From Nageia nagi (Eukaryota > Pinophyta), in contig JBITNC010000001.1 in the NCBI GenBank assembly GCA_050084985.1, positions 199,392,001 through 199,456,000 of the forward strand: DNA of 64,000 bases. The letters run 5' to 3'. The notes beneath the pieces are model-generated. The model searched no databases and was not told where the DNA came from. It saw only the letters and a list, made by a program, of their open reading frames with translations. Both the position numbers and the translations under genes were made by a program. The stretch's first letter is position 1; each line of letters starts with the position of its first letter. This document shows positions 47,320-58,063 of this stretch, in pieces.

Positions 47320-47985
47320 AATTAGTCAACCCTTTGTTAAAAGAGCTATTACTATTTGTTTATATTGTTTCTTTTGCAAAGCAACTATTCATCCTAACCA
47401 ACACAAACTGTTATCAAATAGCAGCACTCCCATATGGGCATTTCATAGTAAGATCTCCAGGTCCAGAACTAACTTAACAACAAACAAATTTATTATGGAT
47501 CCTTTAGGTGTGTATAATGTGAACTTCCCTGGCTGAAAATTTTTAAATTCAATAGTTCATAGCTGTGAGTCTTTGTTGAATATACATAGTTCTCCTGTGA
47601 TCCAAGACTTGCCGGAATCTGGAAGTCTTTTCCAATTGACAAAATACAAAGGAAATTCTTTATTTTTTGTAGAAACATTTTTTATATCTAATACTCCTTA
47701 AATTTGTTATATTTTCTTTTGGGAGTATGTTTTAAACGATTGTTATCTTTGGAGCTTTGTGAGAACATATGGACCGGCTAGGATTCGGGCCTAATATTGT
47801 TTGTGTAAGGAACAATCGCTCTACCACCATGCTACCAGACCTCTTGTTAAGAATGTTTTTTGTGGAGCATGGATCAACCTTCAACAAACTTTGCATACTT
47901 TAGGCCCTTAGGGGTAGATCTCAAGGGTGAAGACAAAAATGGTTGTTGAAAAGAGAGGAGCAAAATCTTTTCCACTTATTTAGCC
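47320..47985 (-). repeat. Duplicated intron segment, copy A, with tRNA-like module
   Basis: This segment resembles 48205-49680 once the solo LTR there is set aside. Shared landmarks are AAGAGCTATT(A/G)C, ATGGGCATTT, ATAATGTGA(A/G)CTCCC, GATCCAAGA(C/G)TTG, GGAAGTC, ATACATGGATC and a final CTTCAACAA...GGTAGAT(C/T)TCAAGGGTGAAG. It may be a long SINE-like repeat or a local duplication. Confidence 0.7.
47771..47841 (-). ncRNA. tRNA-like module (tRNA pseudogene or SINE head)
   Basis: The minus strand, 71 nt, starts GGTCTGGTAGCATGGTGGTA. It resembles a tRNA with an A box (TAGCATGGTGGTAGAGCG) and a B box (GGCCCGAATCC; consensus GGTTCGAATCC). Six of seven acceptor-stem pairs can form between GGTCTGG and CCGGTCC. 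A stem ATTGTT/AACAAT stands at the anticodon arm, and a T-arm has loop CCCGAAT. The anticodon loop is too long (about 9 nt), so a working tRNA is unlikely. It more likely descends from a tRNA-derived SINE promoter. Confidence 0.5.
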
Positions 47986-48204
47986 ATTGAATTTCAGGAC
48001 TTATTCAAGGCTATGGATGGATTCTGTTGGGTCTTTTCTTTAATGAATTTCAAATATGATCGGTAAGATTAGGCCTCCAATGTACCTTTAATTGACATGA
48101 CAATGTTTTAAAACTAAATCTTGATGAAAGTCCTTCGAAATGATTTTCAATTTGGCACAGTTGAAAGTACTAATCAATTACTAATCAATGTCTAATCCTA
48201 ATTA

Positions 48205-49680
48205 ATAGAGCTATTGCAATTTTTTTTATTACTTTTATAAAGTAACAACTGTCCCTAAATAACCGAAACTGTTACAAAAAAACAGCAATGCTGTATGGGC
48301 ATTTAATAAGATTCCCTATCTTGCAAATAATTCATTGAAAGATAGCCAGTTTCAAAACTACCCTAGGAATAAGCATCTGATATAAACATTATGAATCATG
48401 TAGGTTTACATAATGTGAGCTCCCTTGGCTAAAGACTTCTGAACCCATAGTTCAAAGACGGAAATCTTTGTTGATTCTTTTCTGATCCAAGAGTTGCGGA
48501 AATATGGAAGTCCTTTCTTCTTGAGGAAATACAATGGATACTCATTTTTCTTTTGGCAACAACATTTTTGTTTTATTGCCCATTCAAGTGGTTATATTTT
48601 ATTCTTGGTTCTATCTTTTGTAGAATTTGTGTTATCCCTTCAAGCTTTGTTAGAATACATGGATCAACTAGGATTCAAATCTAGGACCTCCTGAATAAGG
48701 ATTTGTATTATTCCAAATTATAAAAATTAGGAATTGTCACAAATTATATCAAGAAAATGCAAATTAAGCCAAGTATGGATGCCAAAAATCAGATCTGATA
48801 TTATTGATGCTCAAGAGATAAATACAAAGTGTCCAAAATGGCCTCTAGGGCTGGACGTCGCACAAGAAATGCTCAAAATGTAGCTACAAGGGCTCAACAT
48901 CTAGCTTACTGGCTAGATCTAGTACTCCAAATCCTCCATAAGGCTGACATCACACTCCTGGGCTGATGGTCTCCTGAATGAATGCTGAAAGTCTTTTCAC
49001 AAGGTTTTCGAAGTTTAATGAGACTCCAAGAATGGCAGGAGCTTGATGAGGCTCCACCGAGGGCATGAAAGCTTGATGAGGCTTCCGATCATGAGAATAA
49101 GGGTGGCATTGTCCAATTTGACAAGAAGATGTTTGAATATGCAAAGATATCCTCAACCATATTTCCACTCCTTATACCTATACGTCACACCTAGAGGCTA
49201 GACGTCCACCTTGAAATCCCCAAAATCATCTTGGGTCATGTATGCTTGGAATTTTGGGCCATGAAGTCATAAAATCACTCCTAGATGTCCTAAAATGCAT
49301 TAATCTACTCAAGGAGGTAAAACATCCCACTTAGGCTCACAATCATTCTTGAGATTTACAAATAAATAATAAATTGGGCCTACTCTTACTAAATAGGGGC
49401 TTTTACGATTAAAATACAAAATCACTCCTAATTAATTACAAAATATATTTTTGATTTAATTATGTAATTTCCAATTATGGAAAATTACAGGATTAGTCTC
49501 CTTGCCAGTATGCTACCAGCCATCTTGTTAGAATATTTATCATGAATTGTGACCTTCAACAAGATCCACCTTTATCATTAGACTTTTGAGGTAGATTTCA
49601 AGGGTGAAGGTGAGGGATTTGTTCAAAAGAGAGGATTAATTTTTTTTGACATCTTTGATCATTTGTTACAAGACTAGTTT
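48205..49680 (-). repeat. Duplicated intron segment, copy B, interrupted
   Basis: Second copy of the segment at 47320-47985, present as 48205-48703 and 49490-49680, split by the solo LTR 48704-49489. Its tRNA-like module is cut in two: the B-box half is GATTTGAATCCTAGTTGATCC (minus, 48661-48681) and the A-box half is GGCTGGTAGCATACTGGC (minus, 49499-49516). Confidence 0.7.
48699..49494 (-). mobile_element. Solo LTR with 5-bp target duplication
   Basis: GGATT (48699-48703) and GGATT (49490-49494) flank a 786-bp unit, 48704-49489, that begins TGTATTATTCC and ends AAAATTACA on the plus strand. TG...CA ends plus a 5-bp duplication are the hallmark of an LTR inserted by integrase. Without internal genes it is a solo LTR, the usual outcome of LTR-LTR recombination. 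A possible minus TATA (GGTATAAGGAG near 49170) suggests minus orientation. The start and end also show some inverted similarity (TGTANTNTTCCA), so a small TIR element is a less likely alternative. Confidence 0.75.
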
Positions 49681-50176
49681 TCAACCTTATTACACAAACT
49701 TATTAAAATACCCTTGTCATGGAAGAGTTAGCATGCTTTGCTAGAACTTAAATGTAGTCCTTAGGAAGAGGCAATACTGAAGATATATTTTCTTCATCTT
49801 GTAGAAAAACAATCCTAAAAAAACTTATTTTTCATCTTATAGCAGAAGTAGTTCTAAAGATATCTCTTTCTCATCTTACAGCAGAAGCAATCCTAAAGAT
49901 ATTTCTTTTTCATAGCCAATAGAAGTACCAAATGAAGACATCCATTGGAAAAGTAAATATAAAAAAATATAAAAACATTTCATAACTACTACCTTCCATG
50001 TTTAGAAGTCCCAAATCCTTCTAGTAGTTTCTCTTTTTGATCTTAATTCTTTAAATTGTTTTTTTTTTTGAGAGGACATAAAAATCCTCATTTCTTTGCC
50101 CCTTACGTTTCCTTTCATATTCTGTATTGAAAAATGTCACTTTTTTATTTCTTATTTTGTGGGTCATATATTATCA

Positions 50177-51050
50177 TGTTAGAATATAATTCTAACCATG
50201 TGACATTTGTGGGAAAACAAAACAAATTTAAAACTCCTTCTATAACTATAGAGTAGAAGAATATGTAACTATAGGAATATTTTAGTTTGTAACAACTTTG
50301 GACTGTTAGCACTCTTGTAACAATTTTAGAATCTTTTCTATGAGTGTAAAAATGTATAAAACATTCATTGTAACCCTTGAGAATTCATATGGAATAGAAA
50401 AAATCATTCCTAAAGCTGGTGTGTAGTTATTTTTTGTGTGTAGTCGAGATTTTCTATTAGAAAATCCATGATCTTTCGGGGGTTATAAATTTTTTTACAG
50501 AAATTATTTTATTGCAAGTGGTACACCTTTGAAAAACTTGTTTCAAAATCTTTTCACCAATATATAATTTTCCATACCTTGTATATAAATTGCCACTACA
50601 CTAGCCATTTTTCACTAGGCTATCCTACTATCATTTCCAAAATTGTTACCAATAGGATCTCATGTTGCTATGATTTTCCAAAGTTTTATAGAACCATATG
50701 AATTTTTTTATATACCATTATAAATCTCTTTTTAATGATATAAAACACTCTATATTTTCTTTGAGAATCGTCACCACACCAACCCTTTCTTTGTGAGGTA
50801 TTTCTGCTATGAAATTGCTAATGATAGGGTCTTCTTTTACCACGATTTGGTAGAGATTTATAGCTCCATTTGCAAATTGCTATACACCATTAGAAATCTC
50901 TTTTAAGACCTTTCCAACAGCATATAACACTCTATAGTTTGTTTAGAGTTCACCACAAATTCTCCATAGTGTTGTAAATTACCGTTTTAGTGGTTTTGTT
51001 CATATTGGCGATTTTACTTAGTTTTGGTGATTTTGTTCATTTCTTCATTA
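50177..51050 (+). repeat. 5' LTR of copia C with internal ~185-bp repeats
   Basis: The LTR starts in an imperfect palindrome (CATGTTAGAAT/ATTCTAACCATG, 50175-50200), has TATAAAAC at 50355-50362, and ends TTCTTCATTA at the primer site. Between about 50579 and 51010 it contains two full and one partial imperfect repeats of about 185 bp, with shared words CACTACACTAGCC/CACCACACCAACC, ACCATTA(T/G)AAATCTCTTTTAA and ATAACACTCTATA. Confidence 0.6.
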
Positions 51051-51061
51051 GGTATCAGAGC
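51051..51061 (+). promoter_or_regulatory. Primer-binding site of copia C
   Basis: GGTATCAGAGC, preceded by A instead of the usual T, complementary to initiator methionine tRNA. It directly follows the LTR end. Confidence 0.8.
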
Positions 51062-51161
51062 TTTGTTTGATTGGAGCGTTCGAGTATTTGTGTGAGTCGT
51101 TCTAACAATTTATCAAGTTGTTTTTTGAGACTTCTTGTAGTTTCATTGTTGTTTGTGTGCA

Positions 51162-51602
51162 ATGGCTGACAACACTAACTCATTGCCAATCCTTGAGTTT
51201 AATGGTGAAGATTATGAGTACTAGAGTATTAAGATGAAGAATTTGTTGATAGGAAAGGTCTTTGGGATATTTTATTCATTCAATAGCATACTTCCACTTT
51301 GAAATTCTAAATTCACCAACTAAATTTGTCACAAGGCTACAAGGCATTGGTCTAGATCTTGAACTTAATTCTTGATTTTTTGAATTTAACCTTTCAAACT
51401 CTTAAGAATTTGAAAGTAGAAGAGTTTGAAATGAGCTTAAATCAGATTTTGAATCAACATCTTAAGATTGAGCATTAAAAAGATAAAGCGAGATTTGTAG
51501 ATCTGATCCTAATGGAGACATCCATGACTTTCTAGATGAAAAGTCAAATATGGAGGGACTTGAATACCTTCACTTATGACTTTCTTAAATCAACATGACA
51601 CA
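51162..51602 (+). pseudogene. gag: copia C gag, truncated and interrupted
   Basis: The ATG at 51162 opens MADNTNSLPILEFNGEDYEY, then a TAG where the family has Trp, then SIKMKNLLIGK. This is the usual start of copia Gag (P.L...NY..W...M...L). Downstream the frame is shifted repeatedly. A distant piece MTSMTF..KSQIWRDLNTFTYDFLKS stands just before the chromovirus insertion. Confidence 0.75.
51598..51602. repeat. Chromovirus target-site duplication, left copy
   Basis: ACACA, identical to 58064-58068. Confidence 0.85.
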
Positions 51603-52337
51603 TGCGATATTCCTTTTATAATTTTTTTTTCTAGCAAACCCTCAACATAAAAATGCAAAGATAAATCGCAGCAATAAAACAACTCAGAAATTGCTCATAA
51701 AATAACACAAGGATGACGAGAAATCAGCCAGTATCATATATTAAATATTGCCAAACTGATACAATAGCTGGAATGGAAAAATGGAGTCCTCAACTAACTT
51801 AAAATGTAGATACAAACTCCCACAAGTTGGACGAACTGACCCCAAGGCTGAACTGATGCAAAAACTCCTCAAAAATGACCCCAAATACAAGCATAGGGTT
51901 TGGGGCTACCAACAAGTCTGAAACACATGCCACAAACCACTCACAGATGCCTCTTTTTGTATTTTTGATATTTTAGGGCAACAACACCTTCAATGATATT
52001 GCCACATCCCCAACCATGTACCTCCAATGCAGTATGGGAATGAGCAAGACATGCAATCTCAACTTATGGAAACTTTAGGGTTTCAATATTCAATTTTGAT
52101 ATCAACATAACATGCCCAAAATGGGACGCTCACTTCTTTTTATATGATGAGGTTCTAATTTGGAGTTGACATCTCCCAACCCTAAAATCACTTAAAGTGC
52201 CCTATTATAGCATAAAAACATAAAACATAAATAAACACAACTCAAGTTTTGTCTCCTAGTCACATGAACCCCTTTTTTCACTTTTATAATTAATTGTAGG
52301 AGGCATTTATAAAAATATTTATTTTTGGGACATTATA
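51603..52337 (-). repeat. 3' LTR of chromovirus
   Basis: 735 bp. The plus strand starts TGCGATATTCC and ends GGGACATTATA. On the minus strand it begins TATAATGTCCC, where TG would be usual, and ends CA. A minus TATA box (ATATAAAAAG) lies near 52135-52145. The purine-rich GAGGAGGGTGGACT (minus) just before it serves as the polypurine tract. Confidence 0.9.
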
Positions 52338-52675
52338 AGTCCACCCTCCTCAAATTGTTTGTCCTCAAGCAAAGTCAAAGTTGGAGCGTCTAAAATTTCT
52401 GCACCTTCCCAAGTAGCATCCTCCATAGGCAAGTCTTTACACTTCACAAGATATTCTTTGATAGTCCTCCTCCTAAGATTTCTCTCCCTTGTCTCAAGGA
52501 TCAATTCAGGTTCAAGAATGAGCTTTCCTTCATCATCAAGGGGTGGCAAATCTGCAGATGGCTGAATATGTTGGCCTAGAGCCTTTTTCAAGTAAGAAAC
52601 ATGAAAAACATTGTGTATTTTACTCTCACTTGGAAGTTCCAAAGCATATGCAACCTGTCCAACCTTACTAATCAC
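52319..52675 (-). pseudogene. pol: Chromovirus integrase C-terminus with chromodomain
   Basis: A 118-codon minus frame reads VGQVAYALELPSESKIHNVF and HVSYLKKALG (the gypsy GPY/F-type C-terminal region), an acidic linker, then ERNLRRRTIKEYLVKCKDLP, MEDATWEGAEIL and LLEDKQFEEGG. The last part is a chromodomain (family R.LR.R.I.EYLVKW.GLP.EDATWE). The Trp of KW is Cys here, one change in the aromatic set. Chromodomains guide integration toward marked chromatin. The stop before the frame stands in GP*KV, a family Phe/Tyr-Trp region. Confidence 0.9.
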
Positions 52676-52819
52676 CTTTTAAGGCCCATAGAACTTGGGT
52701 TTTAGCTTCTCTGCTCCACTCCTCTTCAATTTGGACTGTTTGTAGGGCTACAACCTAACATAAACCAAGTCACCCACCTCAAATGAGCTCTCACTATGTT
52801 GCTGATTTGTATATTTCTT

Positions 52820-53560
52820 CTACTGCTTTTGTGCTATAAAAATATTTTCCTTCAAAGCATTAAGAATATCTTGATTTTCTGCTCCAAAGTCTCTACCATT
52901 TTCGACCCTTGAATCACCAAAAATCATATTTGAAAAGTGTGGGGCATCATAACCATAAAGTGCCTTGAATGGATACATTTTTATGGATATATGATAAGTA
53001 GAATTGTAGCAATATTCACCAAGGTGCAGCCATAACCAATGCATTTTGTTGACCTGAAACATAATTTCTCAAATATCCTTCAAGCTATTTGTTAAAACTT
53101 TCAGTTTGCCCATTAGTTTGGGGATGGTAGCTAGTACTAGGAGTCAATTTAGTACCACATAGCTTAAACAATTCCTACCAAAACATGCTCAAAAATTTGT
53201 TGTCCCTATCACTCACAATGGATTTAGGCAAACCATGCAACTTGAAAACTTCTTTAAAAAACAAATCAGCAACTTGTATGGCTATATAAGTTGTTGAAAT
53301 AGCATAGAAATGAGCAAATTTTGTCGATCTATCAACAACAATGAATTTGCAATCCCTCATGTATACCTTGGGCAAACCAGTAATGAAATCCATGGAGATA
53401 CTTTCCCATTTTTGATTGAGAATAGGAAGTGGTTGAAGTAAACCAGCTGAGAATTCATGTTCTCCCTTGTTTTCTTGGCAAATAACACATTCCTGAACAT
53501 GCAATAAAAACATCCCTTTTCAAACCTTTTCAATAGAATCTTTCTCTAACCTATTTGTAA
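52820..53560 (-). pseudogene. pol: Chromovirus integrase core
   Basis: The minus strand has CVICQENKGEHEF with LLQPLPI (zinc-finger end and linker), KWESISMDFITGLP (first catalytic Asp), then FIVVDRSTKFAHFY and HGLPKSIVSDRDNKFLSMFW (second Asp in SDRD), and YHPQTNGQTESFNK (catalytic Glu). Next is LGEYCYNSTYHISIKMYPFK with ALYGYDAPH. Catalytic residues are kept, but stops and frame changes at 53175 and 53062 break the protein. Confidence 0.9.
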
Positions 53561-54131
53561 GTCTTGTAGAAACTTGGATGGCCTACAAGTGGAGCATCAT
53601 GCATGGCTGTAATTAAAGCTTGTTTCAGCTTTGATTCAGGTACTAAAAACACTCTTCCTTTGAAAAAAATCTGTCCTTCTTTATGGCTGAACTTGTCATC
53701 TTCAACTTGCCAATTTATTAGTTTAAAACAAAAATCATTCTTCACATATTCAGCCATAATTTTCACCTTCCAATCAGCAAAAATAATGGAAAGAGAATGA
53801 AAAGTAGGGTGCCTAGAAAGTGGATCAGCAGCTGAATTCTTCTTACCCTTTACAAACTCAATTTCAAAATCATATGATTGCAACTTTGTTACCCATTTTT
53901 GCTACCTTTCATTTAGTTTAGCTTGCCCAAAGAAATATTTCAAACCGTTATGATCAGTTTTGACCACAAACTTCCACACACCAAGTATTGCTTGAATTTG
54001 GTCAAGGCATGCATGATAGCTAGCATCTCTTTATCGTAGATGCTGAAAGTTTTCTCCACATTTGAGAGCTTTCTACTCTCATAGGCAATGGGCGTCTTTG
54101 TTGCATAAGTACAGCTCCAACTCTTGCACAT
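53551..54131 (-). pseudogene. pol: Chromovirus RNase H
   Basis: The minus strand reads TPIAYESRKLSNVEKTFSIY, then DKEMLAIMHALTKFKQYLVC, LKYFFGQAKLNERQQKWVTK and LQSYDFEIEFVKGKKNSAAD with PLSRH. It follows the RT in a different frame (shift near 54105, right after GAVLMQQ). An integrase N-terminal piece follows (MHDAPLVGHPSFYKTYK). Confidence 0.9.
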
Positions 54132-55379
54132 GAAGCATCACAAGCAATAGTAAAAGCAACAGAAAAATCAGGAATAACAAGTAAAGGAGTGGAAGTCATT
54201 ACATCCTTCAGCTTTAGAAAAGCTAGAAGAGCCTCATTGGACCATGAAAAAGCGCTTTTCTTTGTCAATTCAGTAAGGGGGGCAGCCAAAGGAGAAAACC
54301 CCTTAATGAACCTTCTGTAGTAACTGCATAAACCCACAAAACCTCTCAATTCTGTTAGGTTGGATGGTATAGGCCATCTTTGTACAGCTGAAACTTTAGT
54401 TTGATCAACTTTGACCCCATCTTTGCAAATGATATGTCCCAAGTACAAAATTTCAGTCATAGCAAATTCACACTTAGATTCTTTTGCATAAAACTCTTGC
54501 TATCCTAAAATGCTCAAAACTGAATCTAAATGTTGTAAATGATCATCCCAATTTTTGCAATACACCAAAATATCATCAAAAAATACCAAGACAAAGCACC
54601 TCAAATGCTGATTGAAAAGTGGCAATTGCATTAGTTAATCCAAAAGGCATAACCATAAACTCATAGTGTCCACAATGGCATCTAAATGATGTTTTATACA
54701 CATCCTCATCCCTCATACGAATTTGATAATGTCCTGATCTAAGATCAATTTTTGAAAAATACATTGCCCCATGTAACTCATCTATCAATTCATTAACTCT
54801 AGGATTAGAATATCTATTTTTTATGGTCCTTTTATTCAATGCCCTATAATCAATGCACATTCTCATAGTTCCATCCTTCTTTTTCACTAAAACAACAAGT
54901 GAAGCAAAAGGACTACAACTATGTCTAATGTGTCCACTCTCAAGCAATCCAACAATTGTTTTTTCAATCTCATCTTTAAAAACCTTTGGATGCCTATAAG
55001 GTTTTATTATAACAGGTTTACTATTTGCTTCCAATTCAATAACATGTTGAAAACCTCTACTAGGTGGCAAACCTTTAGGTAGGTTTGAAAATACCTTAAG
55101 ATGTTTTTGTAGCAAACCTTGAATTTGAGGATGATAAGTGGCTGATTTTTTTCCTTTTGTACTGAAAATTACAGCTGCCCCCTCAATGTCCCTATGCCTC
55201 ATCATTCTCTCCATTCTTTTGCAAAAGACCTCCAAAATTTTGCAAGAATCTTTTGGCCCATTTTCCTTGATTCCTTGCAACATGACATCTTTCCCTTCAA
55301 GCACAAATTTCAGTTCTAATTTTTGATAATTAGTAACATAATCACCAAGTGAATACAACCATTGTACACCCAAAACCAT
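54020..55379 (-). pseudogene. pol: Chromovirus reverse transcriptase
   Basis: The minus frame 55379-54576 reads [15 protein letters not shown] (protease end/connector), [80 protein letters not shown] and [21 protein letters not shown] deletion of about 30 bp shifts the frame just before the catalytic FFDDILVY, which is still present near 54573. The frame 54460-54020 then gives ILYLGHIICKDGVKVDQTKV, LRGFVGLCSYYRRFIKGFSP and ACDASCARVGAVLMQQ. All RT blocks are present, but the protein is split. Confidence 0.92.
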
Positions 55380-55569
55380 ATGTTATAAGATCACCATTGC
55401 CAATAGCAACACTGAAACCAAGAATGATAGATGTAGGAAGATTCTTTCTAGTGGCAAACTTCTCATCAACAAAATTGTAAGTAGCACTACCATCTATTAA
55501 AACAATAACCTTTTCTTCAAAAGATCTACCCGATACTTTAATAGTACGAAACTGATTCAGCCCACTCAA
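55342..55569 (-). pseudogene. pol: Chromovirus aspartic protease
   Basis: The minus frame reads MSGLNQFRTIKVSGRSF, VIVLIDGSATYNFVDEKFAT and GFSVAIGNGD. The family active-site motif is D-(S/T)-G-A. Here codons 55494-55483 read D-G-S-A, so the Ser and Gly are swapped by two single-base changes, and catalysis is probably lost. Confidence 0.85.
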
Positions 55570-55689
55570 AGTGGCTAGAGAACCTTCAAGAACTTCCTCA
55601 TACTACCTTTGTGCTTCCTCTTCCAAAGGTGTCTCATCTACCTCATAAAGATCAGAATTATCAGAATCAGAATGTAATTCAATGATTTT

Positions 55690-56949
55690 CATACCTCCTT
55701 TTTTTCATTTATGACCTCTTTGCCAAGGAGACTTGCAAATGTTCCTTAGCTCATCTTTCTCTTCTTGTGTTAAGCGTGGGCCATTTGGGGGCTTATTAGG
55801 TGGCTGAAAACTAGATCTAAGACCCTCTCTATATGTGGGATTCCTACCATAAAAATTTCTCTCATTTCCACCTTACTGTGTGAGGTTTCCTAACTGCCCA
55901 TACTACTGTCCAAAACCTGTTTTCCTAGCTACAAAAGGTGGTCTAGCAGATGTGTTATATGCAACATATTTCTACCTAGGAGGCAAAACATATTCCAAGC
56001 TCAAAGCCCTCTTAATGGCATCCTCAAGAGTAACTGGCTCAAAAGCCTTAACTAGCCCTTTCAAGGGTTCCAATAAACCATTTATAAAAAGGAAAATTAC
56101 CCTCTTGGGTGAAATGTTTTGTACCTGAACTGAAAGTTACTCAAACTCCTCCACATAGGCATGAATGGATGAAGTTTGCTTCAAAGTGGCAAGCTCCTTA
56201 AAATACTCTTCCACATTCCTCCTTTCAAACCTATTCAAAACCCTAATGCAAAATTCATCAAATGTATCAATATCACCATGCCTTTGGGTTACTAACCCAT
56301 GATGCCACCGTGAGTAAGCACTACCCTCAAGGTGGAGTGTAGCAATCTGAACTGCATCAGCTTCAAAAATAGTCTCCAAGGTAAAATAAGTTTCCAATTT
56401 TTGAAGCCATGCCTTAGCTATGAGACCATCTTGACCATTAAATGAGGGAATGGTCACCTTTTGATGCAATAAAGGTTTTTTTTTTCCTTTTTTAGCCTCA
56501 ACAATAGATTTACCCACTATTTTCAAATATTTATCAAAAGAAACTGCTGCTCTAAAACCTTTAGATTTATTACTATAAGTAGCAAACCATTCATCTAATT
56601 CATCAGTTACCTCATCTTCCTCCATTGAAGGTGGTGGAACAAGAAACATAGGCTTGGATGGCCTAGGCAAGGGAGTGTGTGAGTTAGATGATGACTCATG
56701 CCCATTGTTGTTGCCTCCCCTTTCTCCTTCCCTCCTTGTACCATTTGGGTTGCCCAAAGCTGCTCTCAATTCTTGTTGATTTGTCTCTTGTAAGGACACC
56801 ATTCTTTGTAGCATGTCAAGTATGGCATCGAACTTTTGCTCAGCCCTATCAATTGGCCTTTGAGTTTCCTCATCCTCTTCCCTGTTTGCCATTTCCAAAG
56901 CAAGTATATTTCTCCTAGTAAAATACTGATGAATAGGGGGACAATGCAT
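55690..56949 (-). pseudogene. gag: Chromovirus gag
   Basis: The 270-codon minus frame from 56949 has a coiled-coil-like N-terminus (RAEQKFDAILDMLQRMVSLQ), a low-complexity Asn/Ser linker, and a retrotransposon-gag domain: VTIPSFNGQDGLIAKAWLQK, IATLHLEGSAYSRWHHGLVT and FDEFCIRVLNRFER. A stop at 56137 stands in VEEFE*LSV where relatives have Gln. Beyond it the frame goes on (VQNISPKRVIFLFINGLLEP) to a zinc-knuckle remnant CKSPWQRGHK*K near 55715-55745, whose last Cys is now TGA. Start choice: first ATG after the leader. A second Met lies 19 codons further in. Confidence 0.88.
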
Positions 56950-57303
56950 AAAACCCTATCAAATCCTAAAAAAATGAAATTTTGAAATACTGAAAATTCT
57001 TACCTTCAAATTTTTTTCTAGAAACCATAGATCTACAATTTGGCCAAAAGGGTATCCAAATCTGCAATTTTTATTTAAAAAAATCCCTAAAAATCCATGA
57101 ATCCTCTAAAAATCCGCAATTTTCACTAGGTCATAAATTTTCACCACAAAAAAACACTTTTCAACATGAATCTGAAATACCCACAAATTTCTGAAAGCCC
57201 TAATTTTTCTAAAAACCCTAATTCAAAAAACTCAAAAATTGAGATACCCACAACTGCCAAAACTCAAACAAATAGACACTGACCATAAGCTGGCAAGATT
57301 CTA

Positions 57304-57315
57304 GCTCTGATACCA
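57304..57315 (-). promoter_or_regulatory. Primer-binding site of chromovirus
   Basis: The minus strand TGGTATCAGAGC is a perfect 12-base match to the tRNA-iMet type site, 2 bases inside the 5' LTR end. Confidence 0.9.
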
Positions 57316-57317
57316 TT

Positions 57318-58063
57318 TGTGATGTTCCTTTTATATATTTTTTTTTAGCAAACCCCCAACATAAAAATGCAGAGATAAATTGCAACAATAAAACAACTCA
57401 AAAATTGCTCATAAAATAACACAAGTATGAGGAGAAATTAGCTAGTATCATATATTAAATATTGCTAAACCAAGACAATAGTTGGAATGGACAAATGGAG
57501 TCCCCAAGGAACTCAAAATGCAGATACAAACTCCTACAAGTGGGACAAATTGACCCCAAGGCTGAATTGATGCAAAAACTCCTCAAAAATGACCCCAAAT
57601 ACAAGCATAGGGTTTGGGGCTGCCAACAGGTCTGAAACACATGTCACAAAGGCTCCCAAAAATGCCACGAACCACTCACAGATGTTTTTTTTTGTATTTT
57701 TGATATTTTAGGGCAACAACACCTTCAATGATATTGCCAAAACCCCAACCATGCACCTCCAATGCACTATGGGAATGAGCAAGATCTGCAATCTCAACTC
57801 ATGGAAACTCTAGGGTTTCAATATTCAATTCTGATATCAATATAACATGCCCAAAATGGGATGCTTACTTCCTTTTATATGATGAGGTTCTAATTTGGAG
57901 TTGACATCTCCCAACCCTAAAATCACTTAAAGTGCCCTATTACAACATAAAACACAAATAAACACAACTCAAGTTATGTCTCATAGTCACATGAACCCCT
58001 TTTTTCACTTTTATAATTAAGTGTAGGAGACATTTACAAAATATTTATTTTTGGGACATTATA
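57318..58063 (-). repeat. 5' LTR of chromovirus
   Basis: 746 bp, matching 51603-52337. The plus strand starts TGTGATGTTCC and ends GGGACATTATA. The minus TATA box ATATAAAAGG is at 57871-57880. Confidence 0.9.

Larger units (their letters stand above)
50177..51602 (+). mobile_element. Ty1/copia retrotransposon C, 5' part
   Basis: A plus-strand copia 5' end: an LTR starting TGTTAGAATATAATTCTAACC (with the common start hairpin), a TATA box, an LTR end at 51050, a primer-binding site and the beginning of gag. At 51602 it is cut by the chromovirus. After the chromovirus (58069) only a few dozen bases of gag-like reading continue, so the rest was lost separately. Confidence 0.7.
51603..58063 (-). 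mobile_element. Ty3/gypsy chromovirus, near full length
   Basis: A 6.46-kb element on the minus strand with two LTRs (51603-52337, 57318-58063), a 5-bp target duplication ACACA, a tRNA-iMet primer site, gag, protease, RT, RNase H, integrase and a C-terminal chromodomain. The RT-RNase H-integrase order marks Ty3/gypsy, and the chromodomain places it among chromoviruses. Every reading frame has at least one lesion, so it is not autonomous. In a sampled ~155-bp stretch the LTRs differ at roughly 5-8% of sites, so it is younger than the gag-PMD element at 16.7-25.7 kb. It inserted into the gag of copia C within intron 3, antisense to the host gene. Confidence 0.92.
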
